14,837 bases of DNA from Competibacteraceae bacterium UBA6584 (GTDB taxonomy: Bacteria > Pseudomonadota > Gammaproteobacteria > Competibacterales > Competibacteraceae), in assembly GCA_002433805.1 (NCBI GenBank), contig DJIW01000018.1, positions 1 to 14,837 on the forward strand. Reading direction: 5' to 3'. The position numbers and the translations under genes are program-made. The notes under the pieces were generated by a model that saw only the letters and a list, made by a program, of their open reading frames with translations, was not told where the DNA came from and did no database searches. How positions within the stretch are numbered: position 1 is the stretch's first letter; every line of letters starts with the position of its first letter. Shown in pieces: positions 1 to 7,800 of this stretch.

Positions 1-48
1 GAACAGGCTAGGTAGGATAATACGACTAAGGCACTTGATAGAAACGTT

Positions 49-1083
49 ATGACAAACGCGATTATTACTGGCGTGACTGGCCAAGATGGCGCTTACTTAG
101 CTCAACTCTTGCTAGATCAAGGATATCGGGTCTTCGGAACCTACCGCCGCACCAGTTCGGTCAACTTCTGGCGGCTGGAGGAACTCGGCATCCAGGAACA
201 TCCTAACTTGCGGTTGGTCGAGTACGATCTGACCGATCCTGGCGCTAGTATCCGCGTTTTACAACAGGCCGAACCGGACGAGGTTTACAACCTCGCCGCG
301 CAAAGCTTCGTCGGCGTCTCGTTCGAACAACCCGTTACAACGGCCCACATCACCGGTCTAGGCCCGCTGCACCTGCTGGAAGCGATCCGCATCGTTAACC
401 CCAAAATCCGGTTCTATCAAGCGTCCACCTCGGAAATGTACGGCAAGATTCACGAAATGCCGCAGACCGAAACCACCTTCTTCCACCCCCGCAGCCCCTA
501 TGGCGTCGCCAAGCTGTTCGCCCATTGGTCGACGGTCAACTATCGGGAATCTTACGATTTGTTCGCTTGTAGCGGCATCTTGTTCAATCATGAATCCCCA
601 TTGCGCGGCCAGGAATTCGTCACTCGTAAGATTACCGATTCCGTCGCCAAAATCCATCTGGGCCAACAAGATGTGCTGGAGCTGGGCAATCTGGATGCCA
701 AGCGCGACTGGGGGTACGCCAAGGAATACGTCGAAGGCATGTATCGGATGCTCCAGCACCACGAACCCGATACTTACGTACTCGCCACCAACCAAACTTG
801 GCCGGTCCGCCATTTCGTGGAATTGGCTTTTCAGGCCGTGGGCATTCAACTGGAATGGCAGGGCAAGGAAGAGAACGAACAGGGTCGCGACGCTCGGACC
901 GGCCAGATTCGGGTCCGAGTCAATCCCAAATTTTATCGCCCCTGCGAAGTTGACATTCTCTGCGGCAATCCTCAGAAAGCCCGCGATCTACTGGGCTGGG
1001 TTCCCACCACCCCCTTGGAAGAACTCTGCCGTCTGATGGTGGAAGCCGACCTGCGGAGAAACCAGCGTGGGTTCTCGTTCTAA
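49..1083 (+). CDS. gmd: GDP-mannose 4,6-dehydratase
   Basis: Converts GDP-D-mannose to GDP-4-keto-6-deoxy-D-mannose with bound NADP; cytoplasmic, first step towards GDP-D-rhamnose or GDP-L-fucose. The 344-residue product is a full-length extended short-chain dehydrogenase. The Rossmann motif GVTGQDG lies at residues 8-14, followed by the RR-containing cofactor loop (TYRRTSS, 31-37). The active site is visible as STSEMYG at 126-132 (Thr127, Glu129) and Tyr151/Lys155 in SPYGVAK. The family signature NHESPLRGQEFVTRKI is at 180-195 and GNLDAKRDWGYAKEYVEGM at 213-231. The ATG at 49 has no clear Shine-Dalgarno sequence, but the protein begins exactly where the family does. The 3' end overlaps the next reductase gene by 17 bp, which points to GDP-D-rhamnose as the product. 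The enzyme assignment is firm; the final sugar depends on the neighbour. Confidence 0.96.
   Translation: MTNAIITGVTGQDGAYLAQLLLDQGYRVFGTYRRTSSVNFWRLEELGIQEHPNLRLVEYDLTDPGASIRVLQQAEPDEVYNLAAQSFVGVSFEQPVTTAHITGLGPLHLLEAIRIVNPKIRFYQASTSEMYGKIHEMPQTETTFFHPRSPYGVAKLFAHWSTVNYRESYDLFACSGILFNHESPLRGQEFVTRKITDSVAKIHLGQQDVLELGNLDAKRDWGYAKEYVEGMYRMLQHHEPDTYVLATNQTWPVRHFVELAFQAVGIQLEWQGKEENEQGRDARTGQIRVRVNPKFYRPCEVDILCGNPQKARDLLGWVPTTPLEELCRLMVEADLRRNQRGFSF
1055..1058 (+). promoter_or_regulatory. Ribosome binding site deciding the GTG start of the reductase
   Basis: GGAG within CTGCGGAGAA, eight bases upstream of the GTG at 1067, inside the last codons of the dehydratase gene. It favours GTG 1067 over the in-frame GTG at 1088, which would remove the residues just before the first beta strand. 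Confidence 0.6.
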
Positions 1084-1978
1084 GCGGGTGCTCATCACCG
1101 GCGCCAACGGCTTTACCGGCCGTTGGCTCGGCGACCATCTCGCGCAAGCAGGTTATGAGATTTACGGCTTGGTCCAGAACCCGGCGAAAAAACCTACCGA
1201 ACACCAAGCCGATCTGCGAGATCCCCAAACCCTGCGCGCGGTTTTAGAAGCGGTGCGGCCGGACTATATCGTTCACCTCGCCGCCATCACCTTCGTACCC
1301 CACAGCGATAGCGCCGAAATTTATCACATCAACCTGTTTGGGACTCTCAATCTGCTGGATGCGATTCTGGCGGCGGGCGTAAAGCCTCAAAAGGTGCTGA
1401 TCGCCAGCAGCGCCAACGTTTACGGCAATCCGCCGGTCGAAATCATCGACGAAAGCGTCTGTCCGGCTCCGGTGAACCATTACGCCAACAGCAAGCTCGC
1501 CATGGAGCATATGGTCCGCACCTATGAAGACCGCCTGCCGCTGATCGTCACCCGCCCCTTCAACTACACCGGCGTCGGCCAAGAAGAGCACTTTCTGATC
1601 CCCAAGATCGTGGCGCACTACCGGCGGCGGGAACCCGAGATCGAACTAGGCAACCTGGATGTCGTGCGCGATTTTTCCGACGTGCGCTTCGTGGTCGAAG
1701 TCTACCGCCGCCTGCTGGAAAGCGAAGCGCGGGCGGAAACGGTCAATTTGTGCTCCGGCCAGGGCGTGGCGCTCGGGCATATCATCGAGCGGATGAACCT
1801 AATCGCCGGCCATGCCATCAAGGTCAAGGTCAATCCCGCTTTCGTCCGCGCCAATGAAGTTCGCCGGTTGATCGGCGATAATGCTAAATTACGCCGGTTG
1901 ATCGGCCCTCTGCCCGTCTTTCGGATCGATGATATTCTAAGTAACCTGTACTGCAATTCCACTTCAGCGTCGGCCTGA
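1067..1978 (+). CDS. rmd: GDP-6-deoxy-D-mannose (GDP-4-keto-6-deoxy-D-mannose) reductase
   Basis: NAD(P)H-dependent reductase predicted to reduce the 4-keto group of the dehydratase product, giving GDP-D-rhamnose in the cytoplasm. The 303-residue protein is an extended short-chain dehydrogenase with GANGFTG at residues 12-18, the SSANVYG active-site strand at 114-120, and the catalytic pair Tyr139/Lys143 in HYANSK. RPFNYTGVGQ (163-172) and the ending VRANEVRRLIGDNAKLRRL (260-278) resemble RMD-type reductases more than fucose synthase (GMER), which also needs epimerase activity. The start is GTG, overlapping the dehydratase by 17 bp, with a good ribosome binding site. Translational coupling of the pair is likely. 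The family is certain; the choice of D-rhamnose over another 6-deoxyhexose is inferred from motifs and from the adjacent dehydratase. Confidence 0.88.
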   Translation: MGSRSKRVLITGANGFTGRWLGDHLAQAGYEIYGLVQNPAKKPTEHQADLRDPQTLRAVLEAVRPDYIVHLAAITFVPHSDSAEIYHINLFGTLNLLDAILAAGVKPQKVLIASSANVYGNPPVEIIDESVCPAPVNHYANSKLAMEHMVRTYEDRLPLIVTRPFNYTGVGQEEHFLIPKIVAHYRRREPEIELGNLDVVRDFSDVRFVVEVYRRLLESEARAETVNLCSGQGVALGHIIERMNLIAGHAIKVKVNPAFVRANEVRRLIGDNAKLRRLIGPLPVFRIDDILSNLYCNSTSASA

Positions 1979-2049
1979 ACCAAGCCAGTAGATCCAGTGG
2001 TCACACCGACTCCGCGAGCGCCCGGTATGGAAAGCGGTTTTCTTCCCGC

Positions 2050-3204
2050 ATGAAACTAATCCTCAACGTCGACGCCATCACCCATCCCCTCACCGGCATC
2101 GGCCAGTACACCTTGCGGTTGGCGCGGGGATTGCGGGCGCATCCCGCCATCGAGGAAACCCGCTTCTACTCCGCCTACCGCTGGATCGAAGACCCCGAAC
2201 ACGTTCTGGACGCCAATCGGCCCATCGCCCGAATTCGCCGCTGGATCCCGTTCAAACCGCTGGCGCTAAACGTTTATGGGGCGGTGCGCAGTCGAGCGTT
2301 TCTGTGGCAAACCCGCACCTTGAAGCAATATATCTTGCACTCCCCCAACTACATTCTATTGCCGTTTGAAGGCCCGGCCGTCGCCACCATTCACGATCTA
2401 TCCTATCTCCATTATCCCCAACACCACCCCCGCGAGCGCATTCTGTTCATGGAACGGAACATGCCGCGCACCCTGGCACAAGCCGCTGCCATCATTTGCG
2501 ATTCTGAGTTTATCCGCCACGAAATCATCAGCATGCTGAAGGTGCCGGCCGATAAGGTCACGACTGTGCCCTTGGGCGTCGATCCGGCCTTTCACCCGCG
2601 CGATCCGGCGAATTTACGTTCGGTGCTCGGCCGTTACCATCTCGATGCCGTTCCATACTTACTGGCGGTCTCGACGCTGGAACCTCGCAAAAATCTGCCT
2701 CGCTTGCTCATCGCCTACGCCCGCCTACCCGAAGCGCTGCGCGCCCGACATCCCCTGGCGCTGGTCGGCGCGAAAGGCTGGCTCAACACCGAATTGGAAC
2801 GTCATCTGGCCCCGCTGGAAGGCACCGGCCAACTCCGCCGTTTGGGCTACGTGCCCCAAGACCAGTTACACGCGCTCTACGCCGGCGCTCACGCCTTCGC
2901 CTACCCCTCGCTATACGAAGGCTTCGGACTGCCGCTGCTCGAAGCTATGGCCAGCGGAGTGCCCGCCTTATCATCGAATTGCTCTTCGCTGCCGGAAGTC
3001 GCTGGCGATGCCGCCCTGCTGACCAATCCGGAAGATGTCGATGCCTTAACCCAAGGACTGGAACGCTTGCTGGACGATCATCCATGGCGCGAGCAGGCCC
3101 GAATTCGAGGCTTGGAGCAAGCCCGACGCTTCTCGTGGGAAAGCTGCGTTGAAAAGACGGTCGAAGTCTACCGGCGCTTGCAACAAGGATCGGCGCATGA
3201 TTGA
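2050..3204 (+). CDS. GT4-family glycosyltransferase (mannosyl/rhamnosyltransferase-like)
   Basis: Retaining GT-B glycosyltransferase of 384 residues, a normal family length, expected to act on the cytoplasmic face of the inner membrane. The N-terminal acceptor domain opens with LNVDAI and the Gly-rich loop TGIGQY (15-20). The C-terminal donor domain has the phosphate-binding EPRKN motif (211-215) and the EX7E motif EGFGLPLLE with Glu290 and Glu298, followed by AMASGVPALSSN. This pattern is common in GDP-mannose or GDP-rhamnose enzymes such as those of the Pseudomonas A-band locus, but the exact donor and linkage cannot be read from sequence. It begins 71 bp after the reductase, the second-largest gap in the block, with only a distant weak GGAAAG upstream. 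Its end overlaps the permease gene by 8 bp, tying it to the export genes. Confidence 0.92.
   Translation: MKLILNVDAITHPLTGIGQYTLRLARGLRAHPAIEETRFYSAYRWIEDPEHVLDANRPIARIRRWIPFKPLALNVYGAVRSRAFLWQTRTLKQYILHSPNYILLPFEGPAVATIHDLSYLHYPQHHPRERILFMERNMPRTLAQAAAIICDSEFIRHEIISMLKVPADKVTTVPLGVDPAFHPRDPANLRSVLGRYHLDAVPYLLAVSTLEPRKNLPRLLIAYARLPEALRARHPLALVGAKGWLNTELERHLAPLEGTGQLRRLGYVPQDQLHALYAGAHAFAYPSLYEGFGLPLLEAMASGVPALSSNCSSLPEVAGDAALLTNPEDVDALTQGLERLLDDHPWREQARIRGLEQARRFSWESCVEKTVEVYRRLQQGSAHD
3185..3189 (+). promoter_or_regulatory. Ribosome binding site deciding the permease start
   Basis: AAGGA seven bases before the ATG at 3197, inside the end of the GT4 gene. It selects ATG 3197 rather than the in-frame ATG at 3149, which would lengthen the overlap to 56 bp and add a 16-residue basic tail unlike the family. 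Confidence 0.6.
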
Positions 3205-4060
3205 TCGAACGGTCGCGACGAACCCGCGCTCCACCGCTGAAGTTGCGGCCTTGGCCTACGATTCGGATCTAAGGCCGCCGCCGTTCGTGGACGAGCTGGT
3301 CCAGCTCTGGCGCTATCGCGACCTCGTCTTATTACTGACCGGCAACATTCTAAAAAACCGTTACAAGCGCTCGCTGCTGGGGATTCTCTGGATGCTGCTG
3401 AACCCCCTATTGCAAACCATCGTCCTGGCGATCGCCTTCGGCGCGTTGTTCCAATCAGCGTTGCCTCACTATCCGATCTATCTATTGAGCGGATTGTTGG
3501 CCTGGAACTTCGTGACTCAGACCACCCAATACGCCATGGGGGTGATGGCCGGCGGCGGCGGCTTGCTGAAACGGATTTATATTCCCCGCGCCACCTATAT
3601 CGTCGCGGTTGTCGGCAACGGACTGGTCAATTCCCTGGTTTCGATCGTGCCGCTGCTGCTCGTCATGATCGTGTTTCAACATCCGCTCGGCGCCAGTTGG
3701 GCGTTCCTGCCGTTTAGCCTCTTAATCTTGACGGCATTCACGCTCGGCCTGGCGCTGTTGCTATCCACGGCTTCGGTCTTTTTCACCGATTCTATCGACA
3801 TTTATCAGATCGTGGTTCAAGCGGGATTTTTCCTGACGCCGATCATGTATCCGCCTTCGGTGTTGCCGGGCCCGTTAAACGACTGGTTGCTGCTCAATCC
3901 CTTTTACCTTCTGATCGAGCTGTTTCGAACGCCGATCTACGCCAATGCGGTTCCTGATGCCGGTCTGATCGCAAGCGCCACGGCGCTGGCTTTAGCGACT
4001 CTGCTGACCGGCTGGACCGTATTTACCCGAAGGGTCGACCAACTGGCCTACCGGCTGTGA
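3197..4060 (+). CDS. wzm: ABC-2 polysaccharide exporter, permease subunit (Wzm type)
   Basis: Inner-membrane channel subunit of an ABC transporter that exports undecaprenyl-linked polysaccharide to the periplasm. The 287-residue product has a cytoplasmic N-terminus with the amphipathic stretch LVQLWRYRDLVLLLTGNILK (34-53), the family-typical YKRSLLGILWMLLNPLLQT (56-74), and about six hydrophobic segments near residues 62-84, 93-110, 134-160, 168-192, 205-225 and 252-276. LKRIYIPRATYI (124-135) is also typical of Wzm/KpsM/TagG-type permeases. Length is normal. The start at ATG 3197 overlaps the GT4 gene by 8 bp. The end overlaps the ATPase gene by 4 bp (GTGA), so the two subunits are probably made together. 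A close alternative is a teichoic-acid or capsule exporter, but the D-rhamnose genes favour an O-antigen or similar glycan. Confidence 0.93.
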   Translation: MIDRTVATNPRSTAEVAALAYDSDLRPPPFVDELVQLWRYRDLVLLLTGNILKNRYKRSLLGILWMLLNPLLQTIVLAIAFGALFQSALPHYPIYLLSGLLAWNFVTQTTQYAMGVMAGGGGLLKRIYIPRATYIVAVVGNGLVNSLVSIVPLLLVMIVFQHPLGASWAFLPFSLLILTAFTLGLALLLSTASVFFTDSIDIYQIVVQAGFFLTPIMYPPSVLPGPLNDWLLLNPFYLLIELFRTPIYANAVPDAGLIASATALALATLLTGWTVFTRRVDQLAYRL

Positions 4061-4809
4061 GCACGGGCGCGCCGATGATCCAGATCGACAACGTGACGGT
4101 GCGCTTTCGAATCCCACACGAGCGGATTCCCACCTTCCAGGAATACGCCATCCGCTGGCTGAAGCGGCGCGGGGTCCGCTACGCCGATTTCAACGCCTTG
4201 AACGACATTAGCTTTTCGGTCGAACAGGGCGAAACCATCGGCATCATCGGTCCCAACGGCGCCGGGAAAAGCACCTTGCTCAAGGTCATCGCTCGGGTGC
4301 TTCGCCCCACGCGGGGACGATTGCGATTGCGCGGACGGGTCGCGCCGTTGTTGGAACTGGGCGCGGGCTTCGATTACGAAATGACCGGACGCGAAAACGT
4401 TTTTCTCAACGGCGCGGTGCTGGGTTTCAGCCGCAAGGACATTGCTCGCAGGTTGGATCGGATCGTGGATTTTTCTGGAATCGGCGATTTCATCGACGCC
4501 CCGGTGCGAACCTACTCCAGCGGCATGGTGGCGCGCCTGGGTTTCGCGGTGGCCACCGACATCCGCCCGGAGGTGCTGATCATCGACGAAGTACTGGCGG
4601 TGGGCGACGCCGAATTTCAACAAAAATCGGCGGCCCGCATCCGCGAGTTTCGGGGTAGCGGGTCGACCATTTTGGTGGTCTCTCACAGTCCGGCCTCGAT
4701 CAAGGCGCTGTGCGACCGCGCGCTTTGGCTGGAGCACGGCGCCATCCGCGCCATCGGTCCGGCCGACGCGGTCGTCGATCAATACGCGCCGGGCAAACCG
4801 GTCCGATGA
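4057..4809 (+). CDS. wzt: ABC polysaccharide exporter, ATPase subunit without carbohydrate-binding domain (Wzt type)
   Basis: Nucleotide-binding subunit that drives the Wzm-type permease. The 250-residue protein carries a Walker A motif GPNGAGKS at 65-72 (Lys71), Q-loop region around LLELGAGFDYEMTGREN (98-114), the degenerate signature YSSGM (153-157), Walker B VLIIDE (173-178, Glu178) and the H-loop His210 in VVSHS. The signature replaces LSGGQ, as is usual in polysaccharide exporters. The protein ends soon after DAVVDQY, so the C-terminal beta-sandwich that reads chain-terminal modifications in longer Wzt proteins, such as those of E. coli O9a or Pseudomonas A-band, is absent. No such domain is encoded downstream either. 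The start is GTG 4057, overlapping the permease stop; ATG 4075 is a possible alternative that would remove six residues. Confidence 0.94.
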   Translation: MSTGAPMIQIDNVTVRFRIPHERIPTFQEYAIRWLKRRGVRYADFNALNDISFSVEQGETIGIIGPNGAGKSTLLKVIARVLRPTRGRLRLRGRVAPLLELGAGFDYEMTGRENVFLNGAVLGFSRKDIARRLDRIVDFSGIGDFIDAPVRTYSSGMVARLGFAVATDIRPEVLIIDEVLAVGDAEFQQKSAARIREFRGSGSTILVVSHSPASIKALCDRALWLEHGAIRAIGPADAVVDQYAPGKPVR

Positions 4810-4814
4810 ACGCC

Positions 4815-4820
4815 AGGGAG
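4815..4820 (+). promoter_or_regulatory. Strong ribosome binding site
   Basis: AGGGAG lies in the 18-bp gap after the ATPase gene, seven bases before ATG 4828. It is the clearest stand-alone ribosome binding site in the block and fixes the start of the 990-residue fusion. Confidence 0.65.
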
Positions 4821-4827
4821 TGACGAC

Positions 4828-7800
4828 ATGCAGATTATCGTTCTTGGCATGCATCGGGCGGGCACCTCGGCCATCACCCGGCTGATCAACCTGATGGGCG
4901 CCTACCTCGGCCCCGAGGATCAGATGCTGCCGGCCACCGCCGACAATCCCAAGGGTTATTGGGAGCGAATCGACGTCCTGCAACTCCACGAACGGCTTTT
5001 GGAGGCGCTGGACGCCGATTGGTATATCACTTCCGCGGTCGATCCGGCGAGCATTCCCGGCGATGCCTTGGAGCAGTTCGAAGAGCGCGCCCGAACCATC
5101 TTGCGGGAGATGGACGAGCATCGACCGTGGGTCATGAAAGACCCCCGGCTTTGCTTGCTGCTGCCGCTGTGGCGGCCGCTGCTGGAAACGCCCATCTGCG
5201 TCCATGTCGCCCGCCATCCGCTCGCCACCGCTCAGTCCCTGGAGAAACGGGACCGTTTTCCCCTGCATTTCGGCGCGGCCTTATGGGAGGAATACAACGC
5301 GCGCGCGCTGCTCGTCTCTTCCGGTCTGCCCCGCTTCGCCGTCTGTTACGAAACCTTGATGGAACAGCCGCTGGCCACCGCCCAAGCGCTTTACCAAAGC
5401 CTGCGCGCTTGCGGAGTCCACGGGTTGCGCCTGCCTGACGAACAGGCGATACGGGACTTTTTAGCCAGCGAATTGCAGCACCATCGCGCGCGAGCTGAAA
5501 CGGATTCCGTCTGGCTGACGCCCCACCAACGCGCGTTGTGGGAAGCGCTGCAAGCGTCAAATCTGGATGTAGACCGCGCGCTATTGGCCGATCCGGCGCG
5601 CGCCGCCTTGTTGGGCGGCTACGAACCCCTGATCAAAAATCAGTGCGAGCAGCATTGGCTGGACACCCAACTGGCCGAGGTCCAGCAGCAGCTCGCCAAC
5701 ACCGAATCCGCGCTCCGGCAAAAAGACGCGCTGCTCAAAAAAAGCGTGTCCGATCTCAAATCGCTCCAACGCCTGTTCGAAACCTTGCATCACGACACCG
5801 AAATCGCCTTTGCGTCGTGGACTTGGCGCGCCGGTTTCGCCATCGCCGAAACCGGCCGCAAAGCCGGCTTGCTGCACCGGACCCCCACAGTCCAGGACCA
5901 CATCGCCCAAGTGGTCCGCAATTATCGGGCTTGGCGGCGACGTCAGACCCAAGCGCTCGACCCGAACGGCGGCTTGGCCGAGGAGCATTTCGATGAAGCG
6001 GCTTATCTGGCCCAATATCCGGATGTCCGCGACGCCATCGAACGCGGCGAGTTCACCAGCGGGCGCGAGCATTTCGAGCTGCAAGGACAACAAGAGATCG
6101 CCAGCGGCGTCCGGCCCTATCAGTCGCGCTTTCTGGCCGCCGGTGACAGCGCCGGCGAGGAAATCCTCGATCCGGAACAGTGCCGCAAAGACATCGAACG
6201 TTGGTCGCGCAAGCCGTCGATCTCGATCATCATGCCGGTCTACAACGTCGAACCGCATTGGTTGGAAGCGGCGATCCGCTCGGTCGCGCGTCAAATCTAC
6301 CCTTATTGGGAATTGTGCATCGCCGACGATGGTTCGACCCGTCCCGAGACCCTGGACGTTTTACGCCGGCTCGACGACCCGCGCTACAAAATCCAGTTTC
6401 TGGAGCGCAATCGAGGCATCGCTGGCGCGTCCAACGCCGCGCTGGCCTCGGCGGAAGGTGAATACATCGCTTTTCTCGACCATGACGACGAACTGACGCC
6501 AGACGCCCTGTATCACGTCGTCAAGGCCATTCACCAACATGAACCCGATCTAATTTATTCCGACGAGGACAAACTATCGCCGCAAGGCTACTACCTGGAG
6601 CCGCACTTCAAACCCGACTATTCGCCGGATTTGATTCTTTCGATCAACTATATCTGCCATCTCAGCGTCTATCGTAAAAGCTTGCTCGATCGAACCGGGC
6701 CTTTCCGCGACGGTTTCGAGGGCGCGCAGGATCACGATTTGCTGTTGCGGGCGCTCGATGGCGCCGAACGCATCCACCATATCCCTAAAATCCTGTACCA
6801 CTGGCGGATGATTCCTGGCTCGACCGCCGCCCGCTTCGACAGCAAGCATTACGCATGGGAAGCCGGCCGCCGCGCGGTCGAGGATGCCCTGCGCCGGCGC
6901 GACATTGCCGGCGAAGCCCTGCTAGGCCAGTACCCCGGCAGCTACCGGGTCAAGCGGGCGATCCAACAGCGGCCGCTGATCAGCATTCTGATGCCGTTTC
7001 GGGACCATGCCGACTTATTGCGGAATTGTTTGGATTCGATCCTGGAGCAATCCACCTACGCGAATTTTGAACTGCTCGGCATTTCCAACAACAGCCTGGA
7101 ACCCGAAACCTTCGCGGCCATGGACCATTACGCGGCGAAAGATCCGCGCATCCGTTTTATCCGCCACGACGCGCCGTTCAACTACGCCGCCATCAACAAT
7201 TTCGCGGCCCGACATGCCAAGGGCGAGCATTTATTGCTGCTCAACAACGACATGACAGTTATCACCCCGGACTGGCTGGAGGCGCTGCTGGAACAGTCCC
7301 AGCGTCCGGAGATCGGCGCGGTCGGCGCCAAGCTGTATTACCCTGACGACACCGTGCAGCACGGCGGAGTCATCGTGGGCATCGGCGGCATCGCCGGACA
7401 CGCCCATAAATACGCGCCGCGCGACGAGCCCGGTTATTTTTCCCGCTCGCATCTGATTCAAAACTTAAGCGCGGTCACCGCCGCGTGCCTGATGGTGAAA
7501 AAAGCGCTTTACGATAAGGTGGGCGGCATGGACGAACGCCATTTGACGGTCGCCTTCAACGACGTGGATTTTTGCCTGCGCCTGCGCGAGAAAGGCTATC
7601 TGAACATCTTTACCCCTTATTGCGAGCTCTACCACCACGAATCGAAAACGCGAGGCTACGAGGACACGCCCCGCAAAAAACAACGTTTCGCCAAGGAAAT
7701 TGCCTACATGCGCAAACGGCACGCCGCCATCCTGCGCGACGGCGACCCTTATTACAACGTCAATTTACCCTTGGATCGCGAAGACTTCGGAATGCTGTAA
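4828..7800 (+). CDS. Sulfotransferase-like / coiled-coil / tandem GT2 glycosyltransferase fusion
   Basis: A 990-residue multidomain protein, probably cytoplasmic or membrane-peripheral because no signal peptide or membrane segment is seen. Residues 1-220 resemble bacterial sulfotransferases: the PAPS 5'-phosphosulfate loop GMHRAGTS (7-14), NPKGYWE (40-46), WVMKDPRLC (101-109) and the 3'-phosphate region VHVARHPLATAQSL (125-138). Residues 275-325 form a probable coiled coil rich in Gln, Leu and Lys. FDEAAYLAQYPDV (388-400), followed by HFELQG, is a short spacer motif. The first GT2 domain starts at SISIIMPVYN (464-473), with DHDDE at 551-555 and QDHDLLLR at 634-641. The second starts at LISILMPFRD (717-726), with LLNNDM at 804-809 and FNDVDFCLRLREKGY at 910-924. 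Donors and linkages are unknown. Sulfation by the first domain is a family-based prediction only. Confidence 0.88.
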   Translation: MQIIVLGMHRAGTSAITRLINLMGAYLGPEDQMLPATADNPKGYWERIDVLQLHERLLEALDADWYITSAVDPASIPGDALEQFEERARTILREMDEHRPWVMKDPRLCLLLPLWRPLLETPICVHVARHPLATAQSLEKRDRFPLHFGAALWEEYNARALLVSSGLPRFAVCYETLMEQPLATAQALYQSLRACGVHGLRLPDEQAIRDFLASELQHHRARAETDSVWLTPHQRALWEALQASNLDVDRALLADPARAALLGGYEPLIKNQCEQHWLDTQLAEVQQQLANTESALRQKDALLKKSVSDLKSLQRLFETLHHDTEIAFASWTWRAGFAIAETGRKAGLLHRTPTVQDHIAQVVRNYRAWRRRQTQALDPNGGLAEEHFDEAAYLAQYPDVRDAIERGEFTSGREHFELQGQQEIASGVRPYQSRFLAAGDSAGEEILDPEQCRKDIERWSRKPSISIIMPVYNVEPHWLEAAIRSVARQIYPYWELCIADDGSTRPETLDVLRRLDDPRYKIQFLERNRGIAGASNAALASAEGEYIAFLDHDDELTPDALYHVVKAIHQHEPDLIYSDEDKLSPQGYYLEPHFKPDYSPDLILSINYICHLSVYRKSLLDRTGPFRDGFEGAQDHDLLLRALDGAERIHHIPKILYHWRMIPGSTAARFDSKHYAWEAGRRAVEDALRRRDIAGEALLGQYPGSYRVKRAIQQRPLISILMPFRDHADLLRNCLDSILEQSTYANFELLGISNNSLEPETFAAMDHYAAKDPRIRFIRHDAPFNYAAINNFAARHAKGEHLLLLNNDMTVITPDWLEALLEQSQRPEIGAVGAKLYYPDDTVQHGGVIVGIGGIAGHAHKYAPRDEPGYFSRSHLIQNLSAVTAACLMVKKALYDKVGGMDERHLTVAFNDVDFCLRLREKGYLNIFTPYCELYHHESKTRGYEDTPRKKQRFAKEIAYMRKRHAAILRDGDPYYNVNLPLDREDFGML

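Noticed and set aside
16..21. GATAAT, a possible -10 promoter box ahead of the dehydratase gene
   Set aside because: The matching -35 element would lie outside the window, so one hexamer in an AT-rich 48-bp stretch is not enough.
1862..1906. Direct repeat CGCCGGTTGATCGGC, two copies 30 bp apart
   Set aside because: Both copies are in frame and encode RRLIG within a normal C-terminal stretch of the reductase, so it looks like coding similarity rather than a mobile or regulatory repeat.
4048..5268. Long open frame (406 codons) on the minus strand across the ATPase gene and the start of the sulfotransferase fusion
   Set aside because: It is antisense to two genes with complete family motifs, its product is rich in Arg, Gln, Asp and His with no recognisable motif, and long antisense frames are common in GC-rich DNA.
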